DNA of 64,000 nucleotides from JBFLVU01 sp964589625. GTDB lineage: Bacteria; Acidobacteriota; UBA4820; DSQY01. Below, piece after piece: positions 55,658 to 64,000 of the stretch. Below the pieces are notes generated by a model. That model did not search any database. It was not told where the DNA came from and saw nothing but the letters and a program-made list of their open reading frames with translations. The position numbers and the translations under genes are program-made. The stretch covers positions 80,977 to 144,976 of the forward strand of contig CAZPSH010000004.1 of assembly GCA_964589625.1 (NCBI GenBank). Direction: 5' to 3'. Each line of letters begins with the position of its first letter. The stretch's first letter is position 1.

Positions 55658-56221
55658 TCACCACTCGTTGTAGTGGGTTTTTCCGTCCAGAGCGGCGGCC
55701 GTGCTGAGGGAATAGACGTCGTAGACGTTCTCGCCGCCCCACATGGTGGAGTCGGGTTCGTCCCGGGTGGACCGGAGCCCCCACTCGTCCGTACCCGTCA
55801 TGGGATCCACGGGGATCCTCCGGAGGAATCGCACCTTCTTGCCCGTCGGGTCCCCCACGATCGCCACACCCTCCGTCAGCGTTTCCAGCTCCTCCGGGTA
55901 GAAGTCTTGGGAGACGTCGGTTTGCATGATCAGCCCCTGCACGGCGTACCGGTGGTACTCGTCGATGGCCCGGCGCATCTCCCTCAGGGAGCGCCTCAGC
56001 TCCACCTCCTTGGCGCGCCGCGACATGATGTGCTGGGCCGGAATGGCCACGAGGGCCAGAATGGCGAGCAGACCGACGGCCAGGCCGACCTCGAAGAGGG
56101 AAATGCCTCGCTCCCCCGATCCACGGCGGGGGAAGGAAACCGCTTCCGCACCCCTCTTGCCGGCGGCGGTCTCTGGTTGGGGTCCCAACAAGGCTATCTT
56201 CCGGTCCAAAACCCTCTCCAT
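55658..56221 (-). CDS. Type II/IV pseudopilin, GspG/PulG-like
   Basis: 187 aa with a leader of about 38 residues ending GERG, then ISLFEVGLAVGLLAILALVA with Glu at +5. RRSLREMRRAIDEYHRYAVQ and IPVDPMTGTDEWGLR resemble GspG; the terminal region contains VYDVYSLSTAAALDGKTHYN. The long leader is common in Acidobacteriota pilins. It lies 28 bases after the secretin stop, so it is in the same operon. Confidence 0.88.
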   Translation of the reverse strand: MERVLDRKIALLGPQPETAAGKRGAEAVSFPRRGSGERGISLFEVGLAVGLLAILALVAIPAQHIMSRRAKEVELRRSLREMRRAIDEYHRYAVQGLIMQTDVSQDFYPEELETLTEGVAIVGDPTGKKVRFLRRIPVDPMTGTDEWGLRSTRDEPDSTMWGGENVYDVYSLSTAAALDGKTHYNEW

Positions 56222-56249
56222 CTGTACAGGGGCCTGCGGCGCCCGGCCC

Positions 56250-58574
56250 CTACTCCCCGGCCCCTCCCGCCTGCGGCGGCCTGACCGCCACGGAGGCGAA
56301 GGCCGGCGTGAGCGGACTCGTCTGGCCCGAAACGGATGTGCTCACTAGGGTGCCCAGCTGAATCCGGCCCTCCCCGGCCGCGGCCGCCGAAAAGCGCACC
56401 CTCGCGACGAGGCCCGACCCTGAAGCGCCGGAGGCGTCCTGCCTCATGGCATCCAGGACGATGGCTCCAGGCCGGGTTTCCTGGCCGGCAAAGGTCGTTA
56501 CGCCTCCTCCCATCTTCAGGAAGGTCCCCTCCTCCACACCCTGGAATTGGAGGACGCCCGAAGGATATTCCATCTCGGCGTGCAGGCCTTTCATTTCCTG
56601 CGCCCCGATCAGAACGAGGTTCAGCACCACGGTCTCCCCGGCGCTGGCGTTGATGCTCGTGGGGCTTACCAGGAGGCGGGCCTGCTGCTGGGGCTGCTTG
56701 TCCGTCGGCTTCTCCTCCTCTTCTTCCTCCCCGGCGGCGGCCTCCTCTTCGGGGACCTTGGCCTCCTCAGGCGCCTTGGGCGAGGGCTGGGACGGGGAGG
56801 GCGGCGCACCCCCCGCCGGGGCGCCGAAGGGCGACGCGGCGCTCCCGCCCACCTTGGGGCCCTGGTCCGTGCCGACCCAGAGCGGATCCAGATTCTCTTG
56901 CGTGATATTGGGCAGGCGGATGATGTGGGGCGTGATGAGCATGACGACGTCGGTGGAGTTCTTCTCGTCCTTCGTGTTGGAGAAGAGCCGCCTCAAGACG
57001 GGGATTTCGCTCACCCCGGGAAGTCCCGAAAGGTTCTTCTTGTCCTCCTGCCGGATGAGGCCCGCGAGCAGGCTCGTCTCCCCGTCCTCCAGCCGCAGGG
57101 TGGTCGTGGCCTCGCGGGTGCCGATGATGGGCTGGTCTCCCGTGAGGGATCCCGAGGCGCCGGATACGTATCCCGTGACCGAGGAGACCTCGCTCTTGAG
57201 CTTGATGGTGACCTCCCGGTTGTGGTGGACCTTGGGTTCGATCTCGATCTTCACGCCCACGTCCTGGTAGGTGTACGAGGTGAGGGGCGTGTAGTTGGTG
57301 TTGGTTCCCGCGGTGCCCAGGTACTGCTGGGCCGTGGCGATGGGAATGCGGTCGCCGATGTGGACCGAGGCTTTCTGGCCCTCCATGACGCGGAGCTGGG
57401 GCTTGGCGAGAATCTGGCTGTCCGTGTCGGTCAGGAGGAGATTGACCACCAGGTTCGGGAGGGGGGATATCCAGAGCTGGCCCCGCAGGATGTTGTCGAA
57501 GTGGTCGATGCGAGCCGGACGCCCGCTCCCGATCCCCGTGGGAAGGCCCGTGTCCGGGTCGCGTGTGACGTTTTTCTCGGGGCCGATCGTGAAGCTCTTC
57601 GCCGTAAGGTCGATGCCGAGGTTGCGGACGAGGTTGGAGTTGACCTCCAGGAGATCCACGTCCACCACGACCTCTCCCTTGGACTTGTCGTTGTTCTCGA
57701 TGATCTGCTGGGCCACCGCCACGGTTTCGGGAGTGTCCTGGATGGTGATGGAGTTCAGGTCCTGGTTCATGGCCATCTTCCGAGCCTGGAGGATGGAACG
57801 CACGAGCTGGAAAACGTCCTTTACGTCCGCGTTGGAAAGATAGAAGGTCTTGATCACCTGGTCCTGGTACTCGTCCCGCTTCTGCTTTGTGTCCGGGACG
57901 ATGACCAGGGTGTGGGGGTCGAGGACCTTGTAGAAGTGCTTGGTCTGCATCATGAGGTAGTTCAGAACCTGCTCGAGGCTCACCTTGGCGAAGTCCACGC
58001 TCACACGCTTGGTGGTCTCGGCCTTGTCGTCGTAGAGGAAGTTGATGCCGGAAGCCTTGGACACGGCGTCCAGGATCGTTCTCATGGGCGTGTCGGCGAA
58101 TTTCAGGACGATGGGGATGTTGGAGGCCGGATCAAGCTTGGGGGCCCCGGAGTTCTTGGCGGCCTCCGCCTTCATGGCGTCCAGCGTGAGCGCCTTGGAA
58201 CGCGCCTCCCTCTCCTTCTCGTCCACGGCGGAAAGAACCTTCTGCAAATCGTCCTGGGCCAGCTGGTTCCCCGGATCCACGCGCAGGGCCGCCTGGAGTT
58301 CCTGGATGGCGGTTGTGTAGTCCTCCCGCGCCGTGGCCAGACGGGCGGTCTCGGAGTGCTTCCGCGCTGCGGCCATCTTGGCTCGCACCAGTTCGGTTTC
58401 GTATTTTATGTTACCGGGATTGGCCTTCACCGCTTCCTCGAGGCTTGTGACGGCCTCGTCCAGGCGGCCTTGCTCCAGGTACATGCGCCCCTTCTGGTAG
58501 GAGATGGACCCGCAACCGAGGGCTAGCAGGAGCAGGCCGGAAGCGACGGCGGTGCGAAGGATTCGAATGCTCAC
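56250..58574 (-). CDS. Secretin (GspD/PilQ-like) with N-terminal TPRs and C-terminal cohesin-like domain
   Basis: 774 aa. A lipoprotein signal ends at LALGC (Cys21). Residues about 25-130 are TPR-like (LDEAVTSLEEAVKANPGNIK, YTTAIQELQAALRVDPGNQL). N0/N1 ring domains follow (MRTILDAVSKASGINFLYDD, SLEQVLNYLMMQTKHFYKVL). The secretin barrel spans about 300-560 with QLWISPLPNLVVNLLLTDTD, GDRIPIATAQQYLG, RLEDGETSLLAGLIRQ and VMLITPHIIRLPNI. An acidic Pro/Glu linker leads to residues about 640-774, which look like a cohesin-type beta-sandwich (SINASAGETVVLNLVLIGAQ, LHAEMEYPSGVLQFQGVEEG, GLVARVRFSAAAAGEGRI). It forms the outer-membrane channel of a pilus or secretion machine. Confidence 0.93.
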   Translation of the reverse strand: MSIRILRTAVASGLLLLALGCGSISYQKGRMYLEQGRLDEAVTSLEEAVKANPGNIKYETELVRAKMAAARKHSETARLATAREDYTTAIQELQAALRVDPGNQLAQDDLQKVLSAVDEKEREARSKALTLDAMKAEAAKNSGAPKLDPASNIPIVLKFADTPMRTILDAVSKASGINFLYDDKAETTKRVSVDFAKVSLEQVLNYLMMQTKHFYKVLDPHTLVIVPDTKQKRDEYQDQVIKTFYLSNADVKDVFQLVRSILQARKMAMNQDLNSITIQDTPETVAVAQQIIENNDKSKGEVVVDVDLLEVNSNLVRNLGIDLTAKSFTIGPEKNVTRDPDTGLPTGIGSGRPARIDHFDNILRGQLWISPLPNLVVNLLLTDTDSQILAKPQLRVMEGQKASVHIGDRIPIATAQQYLGTAGTNTNYTPLTSYTYQDVGVKIEIEPKVHHNREVTIKLKSEVSSVTGYVSGASGSLTGDQPIIGTREATTTLRLEDGETSLLAGLIRQEDKKNLSGLPGVSEIPVLRRLFSNTKDEKNSTDVVMLITPHIIRLPNITQENLDPLWVGTDQGPKVGGSAASPFGAPAGGAPPSPSQPSPKAPEEAKVPEEEAAAGEEEEEEKPTDKQPQQQARLLVSPTSINASAGETVVLNLVLIGAQEMKGLHAEMEYPSGVLQFQGVEEGTFLKMGGGVTTFAGQETRPGAIVLDAMRQDASGASGSGLVARVRFSAAAAGEGRIQLGTLVSTSVSGQTSPLTPAFASVAVRPPQAGGAGE

Positions 58575-58575
58575 G

Positions 58576-59175
58576 CTACTTTCCTCCGGTCAAGGGGATG
58601 CGCTGGGTTTCCTGGAATCCCGTGAAGCCGATTTCCGCGGATTCGTACCCGATGTCCACCACTTTGTATGTTCCGAAAATGGAGTCGCCCTTCTCCGCAA
58701 GGACCATCCCCGAGGGACCCGCGAAGACGCCGAGGCGGGTCTCGGGACGCCCGAAGTACCCGACGAAGTGGAACGTGATGGGAGGCGGCTGGGGGGGGGG
58801 CGGATTCAGTCGGAGTTCCTCCTCCCTCTTCTTCCGCTCCTCCTCGGCTTTCTTCCTAGCCTCCTCCGCCCTCGCCGCGGCCTCCTCGGCCTGGCGCTTC
58901 CTTTCCGCCACGACCGCCGGATCCTCCTCGAAGGCGAAAAGGTTTCGCGGGGTCTCCTCGGCGGGAACTTCCACCGGAGACAGGGTATCCAGGGAAAGGG
59001 CTGGAAGCTGCGAGAGGTCCGCCTTCGCCTCCTGCCTTCGCTTCGAACGAGCCGCAGGAGCGTCGTCCTGCTCCGGATCCAGGGCGCCCTGCTGCGGGCC
59101 CGCGGCGCCACCTCCGCAGGATGCGAAGGCGGCGAGGAGAAAGGCGGCGGAAAAAAGCCTCATCGGGGCGCTCAT
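58576..59175 (-). CDS. PilP-like lipoprotein
   Basis: 199 aa; ATG 59175 overlaps the PilO-like stop by four bases. A lipobox (AFASC) follows a short signal. A charged Glu/Lys/Arg helix (AARAEEARKKAEEERKKREE) leads to a C-terminal beta domain (PPPITFHFVGYFGRPETRLG, SGMVLAEKGDSIFGTYKVVD, SAEIGFTGFQETQRIPLT) matching the homology region of PilP/GspC proteins that docks onto the secretin N0 domain. The gene is placed exactly between pilO-like and secretin genes, as in type IV pilus operons. It is assigned by both sequence and position. Confidence 0.8.
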   Translation of the reverse strand: MSAPMRLFSAAFLLAAFASCGGGAAGPQQGALDPEQDDAPAARSKRRQEAKADLSQLPALSLDTLSPVEVPAEETPRNLFAFEEDPAVVAERKRQAEEAAARAEEARKKAEEERKKREEELRLNPPPPQPPPITFHFVGYFGRPETRLGVFAGPSGMVLAEKGDSIFGTYKVVDIGYESAEIGFTGFQETQRIPLTGGK

Positions 59176-59780
59176 GGAGTCTCCTCCAGGGCTGTCTCTT
59201 CCGAGGCGAGGAACGCCGTGGAGACCTGCAGGTTCATCCGGAGCAGGACCCCCGTCTGCGTGCCCCCGCTCAGGGCGAGTTCGTCCACGGAGAAGAAATG
59301 GGGGGACGCGAGCAGGTCCCGGATGAAGGCCTTGACCGCGGGATACGTGCCGCTCAGGGGGAGCTGGACGGTCAGCCGGACGTACCGGTTGGCCCAGGGC
59401 CCTTGGGGAGGCCTCGGGATGGATTCGTAGGCGTACCCGACGTTTTGGAGGTCGAGTCCGTTGGCATCGACCAGCCGCTGAAGCTCGGTTTGGACCGCCA
59501 CCAGCCGCTGCTCCTGGGTGAGGAGCACCTTGTCCCGGAGTTCCTCCATGACCTTCCGGTTGGCCGCCAGCCGGTCGCCGGCCACGTTCAGCCGCTTGTG
59601 CTCGGCCTCCATCTCACGGAGCGATTTCCGGTTGGCCTCCGCGGCCTCCTTCATGGCGCTCGTGTGGGCCTCTAGCTTGGAAACGGCGAAGACGTAGAGG
59701 CCGAGGTTGAGGGCCACGGCCGCGGTGCCCGCGCCGAGGACGAGGGCGAGCCGCCGGAAGAGAATTTGATCAAGGCTCAC
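59172..59780 (-). CDS. PilO-like inner-membrane assembly protein
   Basis: 202 aa from GTG 59780, overlapping the PilN-like stop by 11 bases. One membrane helix (ALVLGAGTAAVALNLGLYVF) is followed by a coiled coil (KEAAEANRKSLREMEAEHKR, RKVMEELRDKVLLTQEQRLV) and a ferredoxin-like C-terminal domain (VRLTVQLPLSGTYPAVKAFI). This is the layout of PilO/GspM. It pairs with PilN to align the platform with PilP and the secretin. Confidence 0.85.
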   Translation of the reverse strand: MSLDQILFRRLALVLGAGTAAVALNLGLYVFAVSKLEAHTSAMKEAAEANRKSLREMEAEHKRLNVAGDRLAANRKVMEELRDKVLLTQEQRLVAVQTELQRLVDANGLDLQNVGYAYESIPRPPQGPWANRYVRLTVQLPLSGTYPAVKAFIRDLLASPHFFSVDELALSGGTQTGVLLRMNLQVSTAFLASEETALEETP

Positions 59781-60348
59781 GGGGTGCCTCCGGGAGATAT
59801 TCGCAGGTGAGGGAAAAGGTGACCCAGGGGCTCCCGGGCTCCTTCTGCTCGCCCTCCAGCTTGCCGGCGCGAAACTGGGGGTCGTTGAAGAGGTTCTCCT
59901 CCAACTTGAGCAGTTCTCCCCTCGGGTTGGCCACGCCGCGAAGCTGGACCTGCACCACTCCGGATTCCCGGACCTTCGGCGTCACGGCGGTGAGCATGAC
60001 CCCGTAGGGTTTCACCCGCTCGAGATCGGCGAGGAACCGAGGCCAGTCGAAACGCTTGGCCTCAATGAGGCGTGCAAGGAAGGCGACCTCTCCCGCGAAT
60101 GCACCGGTGTCCCGGCCCTCGAGGGCAGCCCTCCGCTCGCCCATCTCCTTCTGCAGGGTCTCCATGCGCTGGCGCTGGTGGAGAAGCACCCTCCTCTCGC
60201 TCCGGAACTCCCGGCCGACGACGAAGAAGGTCACCAGGTTGAACAGGGTGAGGATCACCGCGGCACCGGCCACGAGAGCCGCGAGAGCGGCGGGGACGGT
60301 CCGATTGAAGAACGGCACATCGGCGAAGTTCATCCAGACGCGCCTCAT
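59770..60348 (-). CDS. PilN-like inner-membrane assembly protein
   Basis: 192 aa from ATG 60348, whose codon overlaps the PilM-like stop (ATGA). A short cytoplasmic NFADVPFFNRT segment, the PilM-binding region in PilN, precedes one membrane helix (AALAALVAGAAVILTLFNLV). A coiled coil (LLHQRQRMETLQKEMGERRA) and a ferredoxin-like domain (VKPYGVMLTAVTPKVRESGV) follow. Overlapping starts and stops with both neighbours indicate a co-translated complex. Confidence 0.85.
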   Translation of the reverse strand: MRRVWMNFADVPFFNRTVPAALAALVAGAAVILTLFNLVTFFVVGREFRSERRVLLHQRQRMETLQKEMGERRAALEGRDTGAFAGEVAFLARLIEAKRFDWPRFLADLERVKPYGVMLTAVTPKVRESGVVQVQLRGVANPRGELLKLEENLFNDPQFRAGKLEGEQKEPGSPWVTFSLTCEYLPEAPREP

Positions 60349-61283
60349 GGGCACCCCTCCAGGACCCCGTACAGGGGCAGGGCCGCCTCCACGGGCGCGC
60401 CGCCGGCGGCCGTTGGAAGGAGCGACGCGAAATCCTCCACGCGCACGCCCTCCTCGAGTTCCTCCTCAAAGGGCAGGGTCAGCCCCTGCGGGTACCGGCG
60501 GACCCACACAGAGGAGAGCCTGGAGCCGCCCATCCGATCGCGGTAGTAGGCCAGAGTAAGGCGCATCTCCTGGGCAAGCCTCTCCGTCTCTTCCTGCTCT
60601 TCCCTTTCGAAGGTGGACAGGTCCTTGCACCGGAAGAAAGCGGGGGTTCCCCGGTCGACGAAGAGAAGGGAGAGGTAGGTCTGAGTGCGATTCACCAGGA
60701 GGGCGCATCCGTCGGAGGGCAGCACCCCGCGCACCTCGGCAAGGGAGAGTAGCGCCAGGGTGGAGGGGCCTAGGAAGCCGACGTGGCAGCCCCTGCGGGC
60801 GAAGGCTTCTTCCAAGGCCGCGGCTTCGGCCTCCCGGCACACCGCCACGAGGAGCGAGGCCGCCCCGCCGGACCGCGAGAGCACCTCGTACCGCAGTCGG
60901 ACCTGGTCCAGGGGCGCGTTGAGCGTCTTGCGGAGCTGCCACAAGATCACCTGCGCGCGCTCCTTCTCGTCCCGGGGGAAGTTCTCCAGCGCGAGTACCT
61001 GGACCTTGAAGAAAGGGTCTCCGACCACCAACGAAAGCCGCTTCGGAGCCCCAAGGTGGGTCATCAGGGACTCCGCCGCCCGCTCGAGAGCCTCCTCCTG
61101 CGGCAGGAAGGAATCCGCTCCACCGGAGAGGGCCTCCTCGTGCCGCACAAGCGTGGCCAGGTCCTTTCGGGCCTCTGCCACCCGGAGCCCGCAAAGGTAC
61201 GGCGGCTCGCAGAGCGCCGCCACGGGAGGAATGGTGGGACGGTACTTCGTGAGCCAGTTCCTCAGGTGCCCCTCGAGCTGCAT
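60345..61283 (-). CDS. PilM/GspL-like cytoplasmic assembly protein
   Basis: 312 aa. The fold is of the actin-like PilM type in outline: LSLVVGDPFFKVQVLALENF, VILWQLRKTLNAPLDQVRLR, GCALLVNRTQTYLSLLFVDR and AQEMRLTLAYYRDRMGG. Sequence similarity to PilM is weak, and the nucleotide motifs are not clearly conserved, so it is assigned mainly by position before pilN-like, pilO-like and pilP-like genes. It would bind the PilN N-terminus in the cytoplasm. Confidence 0.75.
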   Translation of the reverse strand: MQLEGHLRNWLTKYRPTIPPVAALCEPPYLCGLRVAEARKDLATLVRHEEALSGGADSFLPQEEALERAAESLMTHLGAPKRLSLVVGDPFFKVQVLALENFPRDEKERAQVILWQLRKTLNAPLDQVRLRYEVLSRSGGAASLLVAVCREAEAAALEEAFARRGCHVGFLGPSTLALLSLAEVRGVLPSDGCALLVNRTQTYLSLLFVDRGTPAFFRCKDLSTFEREEQEETERLAQEMRLTLAYYRDRMGGSRLSSVWVRRYPQGLTLPFEEELEEGVRVEDFASLLPTAAGGAPVEAALPLYGVLEGCP

Positions 61284-61328
61284 ATCCCGCCCTCCAGCCT
61301 GCCACTTTTCCCACGCCCTTGTCCGGGG

Positions 61329-62984
61329 TCAATCCTCGACGAAGGTCACCTTGTTGATCTCTTTCAGGGTGGTCTGCCCGGAGAGCAAGACCCTGACGGC
61401 CGACTCGCGCAACGTGACCATCCCCTCCTCCCGCGCCGCCTTCTTGATCTCGCTGGACGGCTTGCGGTCGATGATGAGCTCCCGGATCCGGTCGGAGAGT
61501 TCCAGCAGCTCGGAGATGGCCATGCGCCCCCGGAAACCCGTGCCGTTGCAGTCCAGGCAGCCGATCCCCCGGTAGAGCTGGGCGCCGGCGGCCAAATCGG
61601 GCGGTATCCGGTTGTCCACGAGGAGTTCCCGCGGGTATGTCACGCCCTCCCGGCACGAGGGGCAGATTCGGCGCACCAGCCGCTGGGCTAGGACGCAGTT
61701 CAAGGCCGAGACGAAGTTGTAGGGCTCCACCTTCATGTTGAGGAAGCGCCCGAGGACGTCCACCACGTTGTTGGCGTGGACCGTGGTGAAGACCAGGTGC
61801 CCCGTGAGCGCGGACTGAATGGCGATGTTGGCCGTTTCCTCGTCGCGGATCTCCCCCACCATGATCTTGTCCGGGTCGTGCCGGAGGATGGACCTCAACC
61901 CCCGGGCAAAGGTGAGCCCCTTCTTCTCGTTGACCGGAATCTGGGTCACCCCGCGGAGCTGATACTCGACGGGGTCCTCGATGGTGATCATCTTGTACTC
62001 GGCCGACTGGATCTCCGAGAGGACGGCGTACAGCGTCGTGGTCTTGCCGGATCCGGTGGGGCCCGTGACGAGGAGCATGCCGTAGGGCTCGTTGGCGTGG
62101 CGGCGAATCCTCCTCATCACCTCCGGCTCGAACCCCAGGACGTCCAGGCTCAGGTTCTTGAACTCTTCGCTCGTGGACTCCTTGTCGAGAATCCGGATCA
62201 CGCAGTCCTCGCCATGGATCGTGGGGATCACGCTCACGCGAAAGTCGACGGTTCGGCCTTTGATCTTGAGCTTGAAGCGTCCGTCTTGGGGAATGCGCTT
62301 CTCGGCGATGTCCAGTTCGGCCATGACCTTGATGCGGGAGATGATGGTGGCGTGAAAACGTTTGTCGATGGGGTCCATGGCGGGGTAGAGGACGCCGTCG
62401 ATCCGATACTTGATGACGACCTCCGTCTCTCCCGTCTCCACGTGGACGTCGCTGGCCCTCCGCTGGAGGGCGTTGAACACGGTGAAGTCCACGAGCTTGA
62501 TAATGGGCGACGTGTCCTCGGAGAGCTTGTCGATGGAGATGACTCCCTCCTCGCCCTCCTCCGCATCCTCCCTGACGATCTGGATCCGGAAGTCCTCGCT
62601 CACCTCCTCCAGAACGCGCTGGCTCGACTCGGACTTCTTCAAAACGTCCTGGATCTCGCTCCGGACTCCCACGAAGAGGCGGAGAGGCCTCTTCATGAGG
62701 GCCTCCAGCTCGTCGATCATGGTTACGTCCGAGGGATCGGCCGCCACAATGGAAAGGAACGCACCCTCCTCCCGGTAGGGAACGAAGGTGTAGCGGAACA
62801 TGAGGTCCACCGGAATGGACAGGAAGAGCGCCGTGTCCACCCGGAAATCCTTCAGCGAGATGAACGGAAGCCGCAGCGATTCGGCGAGGCGCCGTGCGCT
62901 CTTCTCCTCGTTCAGGAGTTCCCCGTCCGTGGGGAGCCGGGAGGTGAGTTCACTGGGCGACGCGGCCATGCTTTTCTCCAACAT
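61329..62984 (-). CDS. Type II secretion / type IV pilus assembly ATPase (GspE/PilB)
   Basis: 551 aa. An N-terminal GspE-N domain (PFISLKDFRVDTALFLSIPV) leads to the ATPase core: SDVHVETGETEVVIKYRIDG, Walker A GPTGSGKTTTLYAVL, Asp box ITIEDPVEYQLRGVTQIPV, Walker B GLRSILRHDPDKIMVGEIRD and His box TGHLVFTTVHANN. A zinc tetracysteine is present as CPSC and CLDC. It powers pilus or pseudopilus extension. The gene is 46 bases from the PilM-like gene and 86 bases after the platform protein gene. Confidence 0.96.
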   Translation of the reverse strand: MLEKSMAASPSELTSRLPTDGELLNEEKSARRLAESLRLPFISLKDFRVDTALFLSIPVDLMFRYTFVPYREEGAFLSIVAADPSDVTMIDELEALMKRPLRLFVGVRSEIQDVLKKSESSQRVLEEVSEDFRIQIVREDAEEGEEGVISIDKLSEDTSPIIKLVDFTVFNALQRRASDVHVETGETEVVIKYRIDGVLYPAMDPIDKRFHATIISRIKVMAELDIAEKRIPQDGRFKLKIKGRTVDFRVSVIPTIHGEDCVIRILDKESTSEEFKNLSLDVLGFEPEVMRRIRRHANEPYGMLLVTGPTGSGKTTTLYAVLSEIQSAEYKMITIEDPVEYQLRGVTQIPVNEKKGLTFARGLRSILRHDPDKIMVGEIRDEETANIAIQSALTGHLVFTTVHANNVVDVLGRFLNMKVEPYNFVSALNCVLAQRLVRRICPSCREGVTYPRELLVDNRIPPDLAAGAQLYRGIGCLDCNGTGFRGRMAISELLELSDRIRELIIDRKPSSEIKKAAREEGMVTLRESAVRVLLSGQTTLKEINKVTFVED

Positions 62985-63070
62985 TGGCGCACCGTGATCG
63001 GCGCGGGCGTGCGGCAGGCTGGTTCGTATCGTTCATGCGCGATGCGGCTCCACGGGCCTTGGACGGGCTC

Positions 63071-64000
63071 CTATCCACTCACCAGGTTGTACATGGAGAA
63101 GAGCGGCATGTATACGGAGAGTACCACGAGGGCGATGAGAACGGCCATGAACAGCAGGAGAGCCGGCTCGAGAAGCGCCACGAAGCGCTCCACGGCGGTC
63201 GAAAGTTCGTCGTCGTAGAACTGGCTCACCTGGTCGAGCATCTCCGCCAGGGATCCCGTAGACTCGCCCACCTCCACCATCTCGACGGCCATGGGCGTCA
63301 TGACGTTCGTCTTCTGGAGGCTGGACCAGAGGGCCTGGCCCTCCAGAACCTGCCGCTTCACGTTTCGAAGCTCCACCTTGTAGAGCTCGTTGCTCATGGC
63401 CTCCGCCACTACCTCGAGGGCCGTCACGATGGGGATCCCGCCCGCCACCAGCGTGCCCAGGGTCCGGCACATCTGGGAGATGTTGTACCGACGGATATTG
63501 ACGCCCAAGAGCGGGATACGCATGCGGAAGCGGGCGAGCCAGAGACGCCCCTCGCGTCGCGCGGAGAGAACCTTGAAGAGAACCGGCGTCACGACCAGTG
63601 CCGCGAGGGCGAAGGGCCAGCCCACCTGGGCCACCTTGGAGGCCGCAAGAACGATCTGGGTGATGACGGGCAGGGCGGCTCCGGAGCCCATGAACAGCTC
63701 CGAGAACTTCGGGACGATGACCGTTAAAAGAAGGAGAATCAGGGCCACCGAGAGGGTGAGGAGGATGACGGGGTAGATGAGGGCCGACATCACCTTCTTT
63801 TGGATGGACTGCACCGTCTTGAGGTAGAAGAGGTACCTCTGGATCACGGTCACCAGTTCGCCCGACCGCTCCCCCGCCGCCAGCGTCGCCGAGTAGATGG
63901 CTGGAAAGGCGTTGCCTCGGTTGGCGAAGGCCTCGGATAGGGAGGCTCCCGCACGGACGTCGTCGCGGACCTGCCCCAGAATCTTCTGGAACCCCCCCTC
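63071..64000 (-). CDS. Inner-membrane platform protein GspF/PilC (5' part beyond window edge)
   Basis: 309 residues from the C-terminal side are present; the frame is open to the window end. VRAGASLSEAFANRG and PAIYSATLAAGERSGELVTV are the first T2SSF domain, followed by a membrane helix (ALIYPVILLTLSVALILLLL) and another (FALAALVVTPVLFKVL). The second T2SSF domain reads CRTLGTLVAGGIPIVTALEV and MVEVGESTGSLAEMLDQVSQ, and the final helix is LLLFMAVLIALVVLSVYMPL. It forms the platform that the GspE/PilB ATPase turns. It is transcribed before the ATPase gene. Confidence 0.95.
   Translation of the reverse strand, partial: EGGFQKILGQVRDDVRAGASLSEAFANRGNAFPAIYSATLAAGERSGELVTVIQRYLFYLKTVQSIQKKVMSALIYPVILLTLSVALILLLLTVIVPKFSELFMGSGAALPVITQIVLAASKVAQVGWPFALAALVVTPVLFKVLSARREGRLWLARFRMRIPLLGVNIRRYNISQMCRTLGTLVAGGIPIVTALEVVAEAMSNELYKVELRNVKRQVLEGQALWSSLQKTNVMTPMAVEMVEVGESTGSLAEMLDQVSQFYDDELSTAVERFVALLEPALLLFMAVLIALVVLSVYMPLFSMYNLVSG

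Noticed and set aside
56547..58526. A 659-codon open frame on the plus strand
   Set aside because: Antisense to the secretin gene; no recognisable domain or ribosome-binding site, and the secretin reading is certain.
1..64000. CRISPR arrays, insertion sequences, prophage genes and riboswitches
   Set aside because: No regularly spaced direct repeats, transposase or integrase motifs, phage structural genes or recognisable riboswitch cores were seen on either strand. tRNA loci show no attached integrase.

Overview
The window is about 64 kb of GC-rich bacterial chromosome, densely packed with ordinary-looking core and accessory genes. It contains no phage, insertion sequence, CRISPR array or rRNA. 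The gene set points to a Gram-negative, probably Acidobacteriota-like organism: an OmpW porin, a secretin and type IV pilus/type II secretion genes, lipoproteins, a DUF4390-NtrY-NtrX signalling unit, an MglA-type GTPase, DUF4388 and DUF6600 proteins, and futalosine-route menaquinone synthesis (MqnE). Myxococcota or other delta-type bacteria are the main alternative. The assignment is inference from gene content, not from a marker tree.

Layout. 0-4 kb (+): a tightly coupled set of opine-dehydrogenase end, B12-binding mutase-like protein, asparagine synthetase and MarC membrane protein. 4-6.4 kb (-): a cystathionine-beta-synthase-like enzyme, a tRNA-His/tRNA-Arg pair and a DUF4388 protein. 6.4-11.3 kb (+): HIT hydrolase, metallo-beta-lactamase-fold hydrolase, radical SAM protein, RNase Y and MqnE. 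11.4-14.3 kb (-): two secreted proteins. 14.5-24.1 kb (+): a large TPR/pseudokinase/kinase protein, PhoH2, DUF4390, NtrY-like kinase, NtrX-like regulator and a long MglA-like GTPase, most of them overlapping by 4-17 nt. 24.2-25.7 kb: tRNA-Ser, a cyclic-nucleotide-binding protein and OmpW. 25.8-30.7 kb (-): LepA, RidA, an exported unknown, UPF0210 and an ACT protein. 30.8-38.3 kb: a small unknown, a chemoreceptor/solute-binding-protein fusion (-), then Rel, a lipid-kinase-like protein and a membrane protein (+). 38.3-49.7 kb (-): YyaL-like, FAD oxidoreductase, phosphohexomutase, zinc-ribbon/TPR protein, 3-hydroxyacyl-CoA dehydrogenase, HutH, a GspG-like lipoprotein, a glutaryl-CoA-dehydrogenase-like enzyme and a basic-tailed winged-helix-like protein. 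49.8-64 kb (-): BioY, a heterodimeric ABC exporter, three pseudopilins, secretin, PilP/O/N/M-like proteins, the assembly ATPase and the end of the inner-membrane platform protein.

Promoters are readable. Several have a TTGAC-type -35, a 17-18 nt spacer and a TA...T -10, including those in front of both tRNA loci. rel and lepA have -10 elements only 5-8 nt before the ATG and no clear ribosome-binding site, suggesting leaderless mRNAs. Rho-independent terminators follow ompW and the two secreted-protein genes.

The most unusual items are the fusion of a chemoreceptor signalling domain to a peptide-type solute-binding protein with no periplasmic sensor between its membrane helices (31154-34336), the tandem degenerate-plus-active kinase behind a TPR-like solenoid and coupled to PhoH2 (14478-18685), and the opine-dehydrogenase/B12-mutase-like/AsnB/MarC operon (2-4051), which may encode an undescribed amino-acid-derived pathway.
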